Positions 34,834 through 43,286 of a DNA stretch of 61,901 nt are shown piece by piece. A program made the position numbers and the translations under genes. The DNA is from Kaistella jeonii (GTDB lineage: Bacteria > Bacteroidota > Bacteroidia > Flavobacteriales > Weeksellaceae). Location of the stretch: positions 1 to 61,901 of the forward strand of contig NZ_JSYL01000013.1 in NCBI RefSeq assembly GCF_000812865.1, read 5' to 3'. The notes below the pieces were generated by a model. The model searched no databases. It had not been told where the DNA came from and saw only the letters and a program-made list of their open reading frames with translations. Position 1 is the stretch's first letter. Each line of letters begins with the position of its first letter.

Positions 34834-35478
34834 TTAAGGAGCTAATCGGGAAATCTTCCAGTCAAAATTAGCCTGAAGTTCGTAGATTATTCTGTCGTGC
34901 AAACGGTTCGGGCGACCCTGCCAAAATTCAATTTCATAAGGTTTCGCAATATAACCGCCCCAGTTTCTTGGACGTGCAATTTCTTTATCCTGATATTCTA
35001 TTTCCAAATTTTTTAGTTTTTCTTCTAAAAAATTACGGTCAGGAATGATTTGACTTTGAGGAGAAACAGCAGCTCCCAATTGACTTCCTTTTGGTCTTGA
35101 ATGAAAATAGCCATCACTCAAATTCTCCGGGATCCTTTCCAAGTTGGCTTTGATGATAATTTGTCTCTCGAGATTAGGCCAGAAGAAATGCAGACATGCT
35201 TTGTGATTGTTCTCGATTGCTTTCCCCTTCCTACTCTCGTAATTGGTGTAGAAAATAAAACCTTCCCACGTGTAAGATTTCAACAAAACCATTCTGGTTC
35301 GTGGACAACCATCACTTTCTAATGTTGAAATTGCCATCGCATTGGCTTCAGAAATATTTGCGCTTTCCTTCGCATCTACAAACCAATCCCGAAACTGCTC
35401 GATCGGGTTTTCTTTTATTTGATTTTCAAGAAGTTGGGACTTTTCATAAACTTTTCTATTGTCGTGCAAGTTTTCCAT
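34834..35478 (-). CDS. pdxH: pyridoxamine 5'-phosphate oxidase
   Basis: PdxH is the FMN-dependent oxidase that makes PLP from pyridoxine or pyridoxamine phosphate. The 214-aa chain has RTRMVLLKSYTWEGFIFYTNYESRKGKAI with FMN-binding residues, FFWPNLERQIIIKANLERI, then YFHSRPKGSQLGAAVSPQSQII. Near the end comes RPRNWGGY followed by EFWQGRPNRLHDRI, the substrate-binding RxH motif. The length is normal for the family. It is divergent from the YqgE gene, with a gap of about 50 bases holding both promoters. Confidence 0.96.
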   Translation of the reverse strand: MENLHDNRKVYEKSQLLENQIKENPIEQFRDWFVDAKESANISEANAMAISTLESDGCPRTRMVLLKSYTWEGFIFYTNYESRKGKAIENNHKACLHFFWPNLERQIIIKANLERIPENLSDGYFHSRPKGSQLGAAVSPQSQIIPDRNFLEEKLKNLEIEYQDKEIARPRNWGGYIAKPYEIEFWQGRPNRLHDRIIYELQANFDWKISRLAP

Positions 35479-35531
35479 AAAATTTTTTATTACATTTGAA
35501 TATAGGTTTTTCTATTAGTCCTGCAATTCAG

Positions 35532-36080
35532 ATGAATCATTCATACAAAGGTAAAATTTTAATTTCCACTCCGGATATTTCGGGAGATATATTTTCACGC
35601 TCAGTTATCCTGATTGTTGACCATAATGAAAATGGTGCTTTTGGACTCATCCTTAATAAAAGAAATACAAGAATGAGCGACAGATTGCTTCATATTTTCG
35701 GTTTCGCAGTTGAAGTCTATGAAGGTGGTCCGGTAGAAAATGATAAAATTTTCTTTATCAACAAAGGGAAAAAAGTCACCGAAAATTTCTCTGAAATAAA
35801 CAAAGAATTTTATCTCACTGAAGACATCGAAAATGTAGTAACCGGACTGATCGATGAACTCATTTCTGTAGATGAAATAAAGGTTTTTTCGGGCTATTCA
35901 GGTTGGGGAATTCATCAGCTGGAAGATGAAGTAAAACGAAAAATGTGGACTGTGGTTGATGTTTATAACTTAGATTACACTTTGCCGAACGATCAAACGC
36001 TTTGGAAAAATATCATGCAAAACCTGGGTGGCGAATATTTACTTTGGGCAAACGCGCCTGAAAATATTTCTATGAACTAG
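35532..36080 (+). CDS. YqgE/AlgH family protein
   Basis: The 182-aa protein is of the YqgE/AlgH (UPF0301) family, of unknown biochemical function. Signatures are GKILISTPDISGDIFSRSVILIVDHNENGAFGLILNKR (residues about 5-42, shown in part), EGGPVENDKIFFI and VFSGYSGWGIHQLEDE. I start at ATG 35532, giving normal family length. The in-frame TTG at 35496 is the end of TACATTTG (35491-35498), a -7 promoter box. Confidence 0.9.
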   Translation: MNHSYKGKILISTPDISGDIFSRSVILIVDHNENGAFGLILNKRNTRMSDRLLHIFGFAVEVYEGGPVENDKIFFINKGKKVTENFSEINKEFYLTEDIENVVTGLIDELISVDEIKVFSGYSGWGIHQLEDEVKRKMWTVVDVYNLDYTLPNDQTLWKNIMQNLGGEYLLWANAPENISMN

Positions 36081-36178
36081 ATGAATAAAACAATCACAAA
36101 AATTTAACAAAACTTTAATATTTCGCGGTATAATTTAAAAATATTTTAATCGTTATACCTGAAGAGATTAAAATACAA

Positions 36179-36217
36179 AAACCCGCTAAAGGACTTAAAA
36201 GGTTGTTTCGCGGGTTT
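36179..36217. terminator. hairpin between yqgE and the class IV aminotransferase-like gene
   Basis: Arms AAACCCGC (36179-36186) and GCGGGTTT (36210-36217) enclose a 23-base loop between convergent genes. The loop is long for an efficient terminator. Confidence 0.55.
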
Positions 36218-36224
36218 GTCAATT

Positions 36225-37031
36225 TCAGGCGAAACTGCCTTTCCATTTCTCAACGATTTCTGTAAATCGAGTTTTATCAAACGTTTTATTTCTGATTTTT
36301 GTAACCGAAAATAGACCTTTATCATCTGATATCATTAAAATTTCTTCAGATTTTTGAGACTCGAAAGCGATCATTTCAGATTCCTGAATTTCAGCCAGAA
36401 TATTTTTGTGAATGAATGTGACGAAATTTTCCATGAGCGGAGAAATATAAGCACCTTCCGTTGTCTTTGGAATTTTTATAACATTTCCTTCCAGAAACAA
36501 AAGGTTTCCGAAAATACTTCTTGCAATTCTTTTGTTTGGATTAAGCAGAATAACATCGTCTAAGTCATTTTCCTTCGCATAAATTTCCGAGTAAATATTC
36601 TCTGGACAATGTGTATGAATCGTACTTAGAAAATTGGTATTTACGTTCACTTCTTTAATGAGATCCATTTCACTTTCACCCTGAATCGCCAGAACATCGT
36701 CTAACTCTTTTACTTCAAAATAAAAAGAAACCGCCGACTTTTCCAATGAATTCTGATCAACGTCCCGATAAACTAAAAAGTGAATAATTCCATCTGAAAT
36801 TCCTTTACTGATAATTTTCTCCTGAAAAAGATTCTGAAAAAATTCCAACGTATAAGAAAGTGGAATATTCATCCGCATTTTCCGCATCGAAGCCATGAGG
36901 AAAAAATAACATTCCTCTGCCATGATCAATTCACTATTGCGCACGAAAAAAGAAACCTTTACCGCATCACCAAAGAGGAATGCACGATTTCTAGCCTGAA
37001 AATTTTCTGAAGTTACAATAAGCTGTTCCAA
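36225..37031 (-). CDS. class IV aminotransferase-like protein lacking the catalytic lysine
   Basis: The 268-aa protein has the class IV PLP fold (BCAT, D-amino acid aminotransferase, ADC lyase). The N-terminal NRAFLFGDAVKVSFF corresponds to the usual NRaflyGdgvFEt segment. At the cofactor lysine position, where relatives have KTxNYL, it has NVNTNFLSTI with no lysine. The later ExxxSNlF motif reads RIARSIFGNLLFL. PLP Schiff-base chemistry therefore seems lost; a structural or lyase-like role is possible. The only usable start is TTG 37031. It lies 73 bases downstream of the START-like gene on the same strand. Confidence 0.75.
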   Translation of the reverse strand: MEQLIVTSENFQARNRAFLFGDAVKVSFFVRNSELIMAEECYFFLMASMRKMRMNIPLSYTLEFFQNLFQEKIISKGISDGIIHFLVYRDVDQNSLEKSAVSFYFEVKELDDVLAIQGESEMDLIKEVNVNTNFLSTIHTHCPENIYSEIYAKENDLDDVILLNPNKRIARSIFGNLLFLEGNVIKIPKTTEGAYISPLMENFVTFIHKNILAEIQESEMIAFESQKSEEILMISDDKGLFSVTKIRNKTFDKTRFTEIVEKWKGSFA

Positions 37032-37104
37032 AATAATTCTGAATTTAGTATAAAAAAATAATGAACGAGAAAATCGTTCATCATGTTATTTCGTTAAAAA
37101 AATT

Positions 37105-37491
37105 TTATGTTGCGCCTAATTTAAGTCTTAGGTTTTCGATCAAATTCTCCCAGTATAATTGGTTTTCTACCTCATCACCTGGATCACAAAAATCAGTAAT
37201 AATCAGAGCCAGATCATCGGTAATATCATCAATTACAATCGTCATTTCAAAATAGTTTTTGCTGCCTTCATCCTCTTCCCAACGGTAACGGACAAAACTT
37301 TCCGGCTTGTAACGAATAAGCGTCGCTTTTTCACCAGGACCACCGTTCCAGGTAAAGTAAAAATCATCTCCTTTTTCTATCACGTCATCAGCAAACCACT
37401 CAGAAAGTCCTTCTGCACTTGCCATATATTCGTATAAAATCTCCGACTGACAGTGCATTGGAAATTCGTATTGCACTTTCGTTTTCGCCAT
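37105..37491 (-). CDS. START-like (SRPBCC superfamily) domain protein
   Basis: The 128-aa protein is of the SRPBCC/Bet v1-like fold: KVQYEFPMHCQSEILYEYMASAEGLSEWFADDV, then FTWNGGPGEKATLIRY and VRYRWEEDEG followed by a long C-terminal helix ending NLRLKLGA. The hydrophobic cavity could hold a lipid or other ligand; the role is unknown. It is conserved next to the class IV aminotransferase-like gene here and might be co-transcribed with it. Confidence 0.82.
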   Translation of the reverse strand: MAKTKVQYEFPMHCQSEILYEYMASAEGLSEWFADDVIEKGDDFYFTWNGGPGEKATLIRYKPESFVRYRWEEDEGSKNYFEMTIVIDDITDDLALIITDFCDPGDEVENQLYWENLIENLRLKLGAT

Positions 37492-37575
37492 AAAGCCTCC
37501 TATTTTTAATGTGTCGCAATATATAAATTAATTTCTGATTTACGCAACATATTTTACCGAAAGCAATAAATTTTC

Positions 37576-37697
37576 AGGAGCAAACAAGTGGCATTTTCTC
37601 CGAAAACTCCTCCCGCTGTCCACTATATCCCCGATTTAGAAAAATTAGTTTACACAGCATGATATTTATCATCGGGGAATGCCGTTTCCATCGGGGC
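37576..37697 (+). repeat. variable-hairpin intergenic repeat, looser copy 3
   Basis: CTCCCGCTGTCCACTATATC (about 37609-37629) precedes a hairpin with arms CCCCGAT (37629-37635) and ATCGGGG (37671-37677), followed by AATGCCGTTTCCATCGGGGC. The order C-rich flank, CTATATC, stem, GGAATGCC, TTCCATCGGGG parallels GGCTATCCGTTGCAATC, stem, GGATTTCC, TTCTATCCC in the copy at 61545. The loop is longer and the stem shorter than in copies 1 and 2. Confidence 0.5.
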
Positions 37698-37729
37698 TAA
37701 AATAAAAAGTGTTTTGTTTTCTAAGATTT

Positions 37730-38905
37730 TTAATTCTCGTTTAACACCTTAAGGATAATCTCACAACCTTCTCTAATTTCTTCTAAAGATAAAGTCAATG
37801 GTGGCGAAATTCTTAAATATTCATTTCGGTATAATTGCCAGAAAACAACCAAACCCCTTTCCATGCAGCGTTTCGCAACGTCTAAAGTAAATTCTGGCGA
37901 ACCCAGATTTACCGCCAACATCAAACCTTTGCCGTTGATGTTTTTAATTTTCGGATGAACGAGCAAATCACGGAATAGCTTTTCTTTCTCATCGATTTCA
38001 TTCATCAAACCACTTTCTAAAACTTCTTTTAAAGTCGCATAACTTGCCGCTGCAATCAAAGGATTACCACCAAAAGTTGTAATGTGACCCAATTTTGGGG
38101 AGTGCGAAAGTGAGTGCATAATTTTCTCAGAACTCATAAAAGCTCCGACCGGAACGCCGCCTCCCATTCCTTTTCCCATGACTAAAATATCGGGAACGAT
38201 TCCGAAATGTTCGAAAGCAAATAATTTTCCTGTTCTCCCAAATCCTGGTTGTATTTCATCTAAGATCAACAGCGCGCCAACTTCTTCGCAGCGGGCTTTC
38301 AGTTTTTTCAGATAATCATCATTAGGAACTAAAAATCCTGCTGCACCCTGAATGGTTTCGAGAAGAACACATGCTGTTTTCTCCGTAATTTTTTCTAAAT
38401 CTTTATCTTCATTAAAGTGAATAAAACTCACCATCGGCAACAACGGACGAAATTCACGTTTGTGATATTCGTTCCCGGAAACGGACAAAGCACCGTGCGT
38501 ATTTCCGTGGTAAGAATTGTGGAAGGAGATTATTTCTTCTCTTCCGGTATATCTTTTTGCCAACTTCAGAGCGCCGTCGATTGCTTCTGCGCCAGAATTT
38601 ACGAGATAGGTAACTTCTAAAGGTTCGGGTGTAGAATCAGCTAAAAGCTTGCACAATTTCACAGGCATTTCCTGAGCGTATTCGCCGTAAACCATGACGT
38701 GCAGATATTTTTCTGCCTGCGTTTTGATCGCGTTAACGATTTTTGGGTGAGAATGTCCGAGCGTATTTGCAGAAACTCCGGCCACGAAATCGAGATATTT
38801 CTTACCGTCTTTTCCATAGATGTAACTTCCCACCGCTTTTTCTACTTCGAAACCTGCGGCAAATTGCGTTGTTTGTGCTTGATATTTAAAGAAATCGTGT
38901 TGCAT
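37730..38905 (-). CDS. class III aminotransferase (acetylornithine/4-aminobutyrate type)
   Basis: A 391-aa PLP enzyme of the class III aminotransferase family. LVNSGAEAIDGALKLA binds the PLP phosphate, LLILDEIQPGFGRTG holds the cofactor Asp, and Lys245 in VMGKGMGGGVPVGAF is the Schiff-base lysine. The exact substrate (acetylornithine, ornithine or an omega-amino acid) is not determinable. I start at ATG 38905 (MQHDFFKYQ); a start 12 codons upstream would overlap the preceding gene by 28 bases. It follows the T9SS type B gene closely, suggesting co-transcription without functional link. Confidence 0.92.
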   Translation of the reverse strand: MQHDFFKYQAQTTQFAAGFEVEKAVGSYIYGKDGKKYLDFVAGVSANTLGHSHPKIVNAIKTQAEKYLHVMVYGEYAQEMPVKLCKLLADSTPEPLEVTYLVNSGAEAIDGALKLAKRYTGREEIISFHNSYHGNTHGALSVSGNEYHKREFRPLLPMVSFIHFNEDKDLEKITEKTACVLLETIQGAAGFLVPNDDYLKKLKARCEEVGALLILDEIQPGFGRTGKLFAFEHFGIVPDILVMGKGMGGGVPVGAFMSSEKIMHSLSHSPKLGHITTFGGNPLIAAASYATLKEVLESGLMNEIDEKEKLFRDLLVHPKIKNINGKGLMLAVNLGSPEFTLDVAKRCMERGLVVFWQLYRNEYLRISPPLTLSLEEIREGCEIILKVLNEN

Positions 38906-38913
38906 GTTAAAAT

Positions 38914-41406
38914 TTAATTTCTGTTTTGCAAAAGTATCCACATTTGTTTTATAACTGGCATTCCGGTTCTGGGATTATTCCAAATAATTACCGCCCAGTA
39001 AGTATCAGTAGGTAAAGATTTCTTAAAATTGTCTTTTCCGGACCATTGGTAATTGGTGATGGGTTGATCGGGCTCAAAAACCTTTTTACCAAATCTGTCA
39101 AAAATCTGTAACTGCGTAATATTATAACTTTTTAATTTTGAAAAATCCCAGTAATCATTAACTCCATCACCGTTTGGGGAAAAGAAATTCGGAAGATCTA
39201 TGTTGTTTGACAATGACAGCAAAATTATTTCTTTTACAATATAGCAGCCGGAAGGTGCTGAAATTTTTAAATATACTTTTCCGAGAGTTGTTTGAAAAGA
39301 GCTGGGTGAAAAAATGATTTTGGTTAAGGCACTATCTTCATAAAAATCATATTGATTATTATCCAGATTAATAATTACTTTGGTGAGATCATAAGTGGCA
39401 GTTCCATTATTTTCAACAACTGGATATATTTCATTAATTATTTCTGCAGTGGGTTTCAGGTTAACGAATACGGTAGCTTTAACTGTTTCACACAGTCCGT
39501 TTGTAGCATTACAAATTCTATAAACAAAGCGATCATTCCCGGAAAACCCCTCATTTGGAGTATATTTTAAAGAAAAATTATTGATGGTAACAACTCCATT
39601 GAAAGGCTGACTAAGAATTTCTAACTTCGCAACTGCAGTATTTTGGTTGGGCGCCGAGAATGTAGGTGTAATTTCCAAAGTATTGCAAATAGAACCGAAA
39701 TCTTTATTAATAACAGTGTAGGGACAATTGACAACAGTAATACTGTTTGTAATGTATTTCAAACCTGAGTAAGTTAAAACACAAGTGTAATTTCCTGGTT
39801 GAGCAGGTACAAAAGTTTCGCTATTCGCGCCGGGAATATCCACGCCGTTCAATTGCCATTGAATAAGATCAAAATCGATATTATTGAGAGACAACAACAT
39901 GCCTTCTTCTATACAGTTTCCATTAACGGTAATGACAGGATCGTTGCTGTAACTCACGACACTTCCGGCATAACCGGAATATTCTACCCCTTCGATCTTA
40001 TTAATTCCTCCAACAAAATCGATGTTTAAACTTTTATCAGACTCGATGATTACATTTCCTTTTAAATTTTGTACCGTATTATATTTCCACCTGGGTTTAC
40101 TGGTAATATCGGTTCCACCGGAAACTACATTCCCATTAACCTTTATGTTTGCGTTTTTCTCTGATTTAATGGAGATTTTACTTCGCATATCAATCGTTCC
40201 CAACTTATCAACACTGGACAGTACGACCGTTTTTAACTGATAATCTTTATCTAATGGATATGATAGAAGCATTGCACTTGAACTGCCAACTCGCGGCACA
40301 TAACCTCTTGGATCTTTGGGCTTGTCGTGAAAAGTAGCGAGTAGTTGATAACAGTAAATGGGTTTATCGGATCTGATGAGCATCGCAGAAGTTGGTATTT
40401 TTCTTCCCTCCTCATTGGTAAAGTCCGGTTCATTACTATTGAGATATTTGTTATCTTGATAAGGACCAATATAATGCTGACCTTTGTTCAAAGTTTGAAA
40501 GGGAACATTTTCATTATTAAAAAATAACTTCGTATTGTCTTCTGTGGCAACGATCAGCGATTTTTCCATATAAAAATTACCGGCTGACATTCCATTTACT
40601 AATAAGTATTCTTTGCCAATTCTATTTACGGGAAGGTTTTGATCTATATTGAGACTGCCTTTTATATCTAATCCTGCATCCTGACTCAAAAAATTACCAT
40701 TGGAAACAACAATTGGTTTATCAGAAGTCACTGTAGCACCGATGAGATTAGGGTCATAAAAATCATTAAAGCCATCGATAGGTGCATAATTATCTCTTTT
40801 CAATGCTGCTACGATATAGGACTGATTTTTATTGAGCGTGATGTTGATTACATCCTGTTTTGAACCATCAGTAAAAACGAGACCTTTGCTGTAATTCTTT
40901 ATTTTGATATGCGTATCATCAGCATAAGCCATAAAACTTGCCTGATAATTAAAACTGTACGTGCTGTTATCATAAATGATATTTTGATCATTTACAATGA
41001 AAAAAGATTTTCCTAAGGCTGTTTTACCTTTAGAAGAAATGATTTCTGTATTGGTACCGTAAAATTTTAAATGAGCATAGAAACTATTTTCGCCAACCAG
41101 ATGCAAACCTGCATTAAGATTTTTCATCGTATCTGCTATATTGTCAGCCAAAACAGCACCTATTTCATTTCCCAAATTGTATTCTACAGGATTATTTTTA
41201 CTCAAGACGACCGTTCCAATAACTTGGTCGGCATTATAAATAAATACTTTAAATGGGGTGATTTTATCAGTGGATAAGGAAACGACAGCGTTGCTAATAT
41301 CACCACCTGTTTTGTAGACTGGCGGAAACCAATGTTCTAAATCTAGTTGGGCTTTTAAGTGATTTTGTATGAATAAAAAAATTATTATTAAAAATATTTT
41401 TTTCAT
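38914..41406 (-). CDS. T9SS type B sorting domain protein with IgGFc-binding-like N-terminal region
   Basis: An 830-aa surface or secreted protein. The signal peptide is IFLIIIFLFIQNHLKAQ. Residues about 20-480 resemble the IgGFc-binding N-terminal domain (IDQNLPVNRIGKEYLLVNG, later VPRVGSSSAMLLSYP). An Ig-like/PKD segment follows at about 485-560 (NCIEEGMLLSLNN, QPGNYTCVLTYSG), then a big_9-like repeat (about 575-640; LKYTPNEGFSGNDRFVYRI). The last 90 residues are the type B gliding-motility C-terminal domain (LPNFFSPNGDGVNDYW, IFDRFGKKVF, LPTDTYWAVI). It is probably a T9SS-delivered adhesin. It lies between ostA-like and the aminotransferase gene. Confidence 0.87.
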   Translation of the reverse strand: MKKIFLIIIFLFIQNHLKAQLDLEHWFPPVYKTGGDISNAVVSLSTDKITPFKVFIYNADQVIGTVVLSKNNPVEYNLGNEIGAVLADNIADTMKNLNAGLHLVGENSFYAHLKFYGTNTEIISSKGKTALGKSFFIVNDQNIIYDNSTYSFNYQASFMAYADDTHIKIKNYSKGLVFTDGSKQDVINITLNKNQSYIVAALKRDNYAPIDGFNDFYDPNLIGATVTSDKPIVVSNGNFLSQDAGLDIKGSLNIDQNLPVNRIGKEYLLVNGMSAGNFYMEKSLIVATEDNTKLFFNNENVPFQTLNKGQHYIGPYQDNKYLNSNEPDFTNEEGRKIPTSAMLIRSDKPIYCYQLLATFHDKPKDPRGYVPRVGSSSAMLLSYPLDKDYQLKTVVLSSVDKLGTIDMRSKISIKSEKNANIKVNGNVVSGGTDITSKPRWKYNTVQNLKGNVIIESDKSLNIDFVGGINKIEGVEYSGYAGSVVSYSNDPVITVNGNCIEEGMLLSLNNIDFDLIQWQLNGVDIPGANSETFVPAQPGNYTCVLTYSGLKYITNSITVVNCPYTVINKDFGSICNTLEITPTFSAPNQNTAVAKLEILSQPFNGVVTINNFSLKYTPNEGFSGNDRFVYRICNATNGLCETVKATVFVNLKPTAEIINEIYPVVENNGTATYDLTKVIINLDNNQYDFYEDSALTKIIFSPSSFQTTLGKVYLKISAPSGCYIVKEIILLSLSNNIDLPNFFSPNGDGVNDYWDFSKLKSYNITQLQIFDRFGKKVFEPDQPITNYQWSGKDNFKKSLPTDTYWAVIIWNNPRTGMPVIKQMWILLQNRN

Positions 41407-41546
41407 ATAAATTTATTTACAACTCAATAATTTGATATTACTTTTAATATGAAAAAATATAATTTATTACTAATTATTTAAGAAGCTTGTTAAATATAAT
41501 CGCAAGCTTAAAAGTTTTTCTGATCGACAACAAAACTTACTAAAAA

Positions 41547-43286
41547 TTATTTACGAACCCGCTTTGGTTTCTTCGCTTCCTCTTTTGCTTTGGCATCATC
41601 GATGGTTTTCCGGGCAGCATCAAAGAGCGTATCGTCTGATTCATATTTTACTTCTTCATATGCTGGAGAATCCAGAAAAATATCCTGCCATTTTCGAAGT
41701 CTGTCTTTAGTATTCCAGTTAAAATCGGGGAAAAATCTTTTCTCGCGCGCAATTTGACTCATCGGATAAATATCGGTATTTGCACCGATGTTGCAGGAAA
41801 TGACCTGAACTTTTCGATCTTCAAAAAGCGCTTCAATGGTTCCACACGTTGATAACGCAACACCGATCCGCTCTACTTCTTTGGTCTTTTCGTTCGGCTC
41901 ATCTGCATAAGTAATTGCCTGTGCATTCCCGATTACTTTTGCGAGATTCACTTCATTATTCTTGTAGTAAACAGTCATCAATTTTCCCTTGACCTGATTG
42001 AATTCATCTTTTTTATTCAGAGAATCTGCTTTGGTTATCGCGAACGCATTTCCGATCACTCTCAAGGAATCAATAAACTCATTTTGGGTATCGAAATAGG
42101 CTTCTATTTTGTCACCCGTAACTTGTTTCTCTCCACTCCAGGCGATCGGTTTTCCGAAAAGATTCATGATTCCGTCGGTTTCATTAAAACTTAAAGAATC
42201 TGCTCTAACCTGAATATTTGATTTGAACATTCTGGATTTTTTATAAGCTCGCAGAAAACTTTTTTTCTTTAGCGGATCTTGAGTGTCGATCTTTTGATAC
42301 GCCAAAATTCTTTCTGCGGAAAAATACATTGAATCCTTCTCTAAAATTTTCACTGCATAAGGTTTATCAGTCATCATGGCAGAATCTTTTTTCTCAAAGA
42401 TCTCACCGTAACCCCCTTTCATATATCGCTTTTCCTGAGGATCACGAAGCGTTACATTTCCTTTTCCTGTTCCAAATCCGGTGATTTGATTGAAGTAAAG
42501 ATCATCGCCAGTCAAAATTTTACCGTTGTAATTAATGCGGGAATTTTTCTTCAGATATACTTCTTTGGAATTCATATTATAAGTTCCTTTTTCAGTATAG
42601 ATCTGATTGGCGCTATTTTTTTTATTAATGATGGTTGTTGGACCGTTGAAAGTTGCCGTATTGGTGTTTTGGTTCTGAATGATATTCACGCCTTCTACGG
42701 TGTATTCAGCGTTATCAATTTTTACATTTCCGGTAAAATCGATCAAACGACTTGTTAAATCATAATTTGCCGATTTGGTATACATCACATTTCCATCTTT
42801 GGAAATAGTTCCGCCGGTATTGAAATAAGCATTGTTTGAAAGGCGGTCGTAGTAGAGCGTTTCAGTTTTGATGGTTTGTCCGGGATCGGTAAGAACTACG
42901 TTTTTACGCGCAATTCCTTTTTGTGTATTTCCGTCGTATTCCATTTCACCGGATGTAATTACAGAACCATCGGCATTTTTCAGCGTAACATTTCCGATCG
43001 CTTTAACGAAATTTTGCTCCCGATAGAAAATTACTTCATCAGCAGTAAGCGTTGAACCTTGATGCAGAAACTGAACATTACCGGAAAAAAAAGGGTTATC
43101 GTCGTATTTACCTTTTACGATCCCAAAAGTGTCGGAGTGAATCAACTTTACCTTTTCACCCTGCGTTTTAGCATCATTATTCTGGTTAAAGAATACATCT
43201 TTAACTACAGGAACTTTGGGTTCTGTAGGAATTTGCGCAAAAATAGTGGCACTGATGAAGAGAAAAAAAACGAAAAGATATTTCAT
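41547..43286 (-). CDS. OstA-like protein (LptA/LptD-type organic solvent tolerance domain)
   Basis: A 579-aa exported protein with signal peptide KYLFVFFLFISATIFAQ. It has repeated OstA/LptA beta-jellyroll units (VKLIHSDTFGIVKGKYDDNPFFSGNVQFLHQ; GNVTLKNADGSVITSGEMEYDGN; TGDKIEAYFDTQNEFIDSLRVIGNA), the fold that forms the periplasmic LPS bridge. It ends in a basic, alanine/lysine-rich tail. It is probably involved in outer-membrane LPS transport, though it is not LptD. Its ATG overlaps the Fur stop by one base (TAATG), so the two are coupled. Confidence 0.88.
   Translation of the reverse strand: MKYLFVFFLFISATIFAQIPTEPKVPVVKDVFFNQNNDAKTQGEKVKLIHSDTFGIVKGKYDDNPFFSGNVQFLHQGSTLTADEVIFYREQNFVKAIGNVTLKNADGSVITSGEMEYDGNTQKGIARKNVVLTDPGQTIKTETLYYDRLSNNAYFNTGGTISKDGNVMYTKSANYDLTSRLIDFTGNVKIDNAEYTVEGVNIIQNQNTNTATFNGPTTIINKKNSANQIYTEKGTYNMNSKEVYLKKNSRINYNGKILTGDDLYFNQITGFGTGKGNVTLRDPQEKRYMKGGYGEIFEKKDSAMMTDKPYAVKILEKDSMYFSAERILAYQKIDTQDPLKKKSFLRAYKKSRMFKSNIQVRADSLSFNETDGIMNLFGKPIAWSGEKQVTGDKIEAYFDTQNEFIDSLRVIGNAFAITKADSLNKKDEFNQVKGKLMTVYYKNNEVNLAKVIGNAQAITYADEPNEKTKEVERIGVALSTCGTIEALFEDRKVQVISCNIGANTDIYPMSQIAREKRFFPDFNWNTKDRLRKWQDIFLDSPAYEEVKYESDDTLFDAARKTIDDAKAKEEAKKPKRVRK

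Noticed and set aside
41470..41520. AAGCTTG/CAAGCTT pair upstream of the T9SS type B gene as a terminator for the ostA-like gene
   Set aside because: The loop is long and there is no T-run on the relevant strand, so support is too weak to list.
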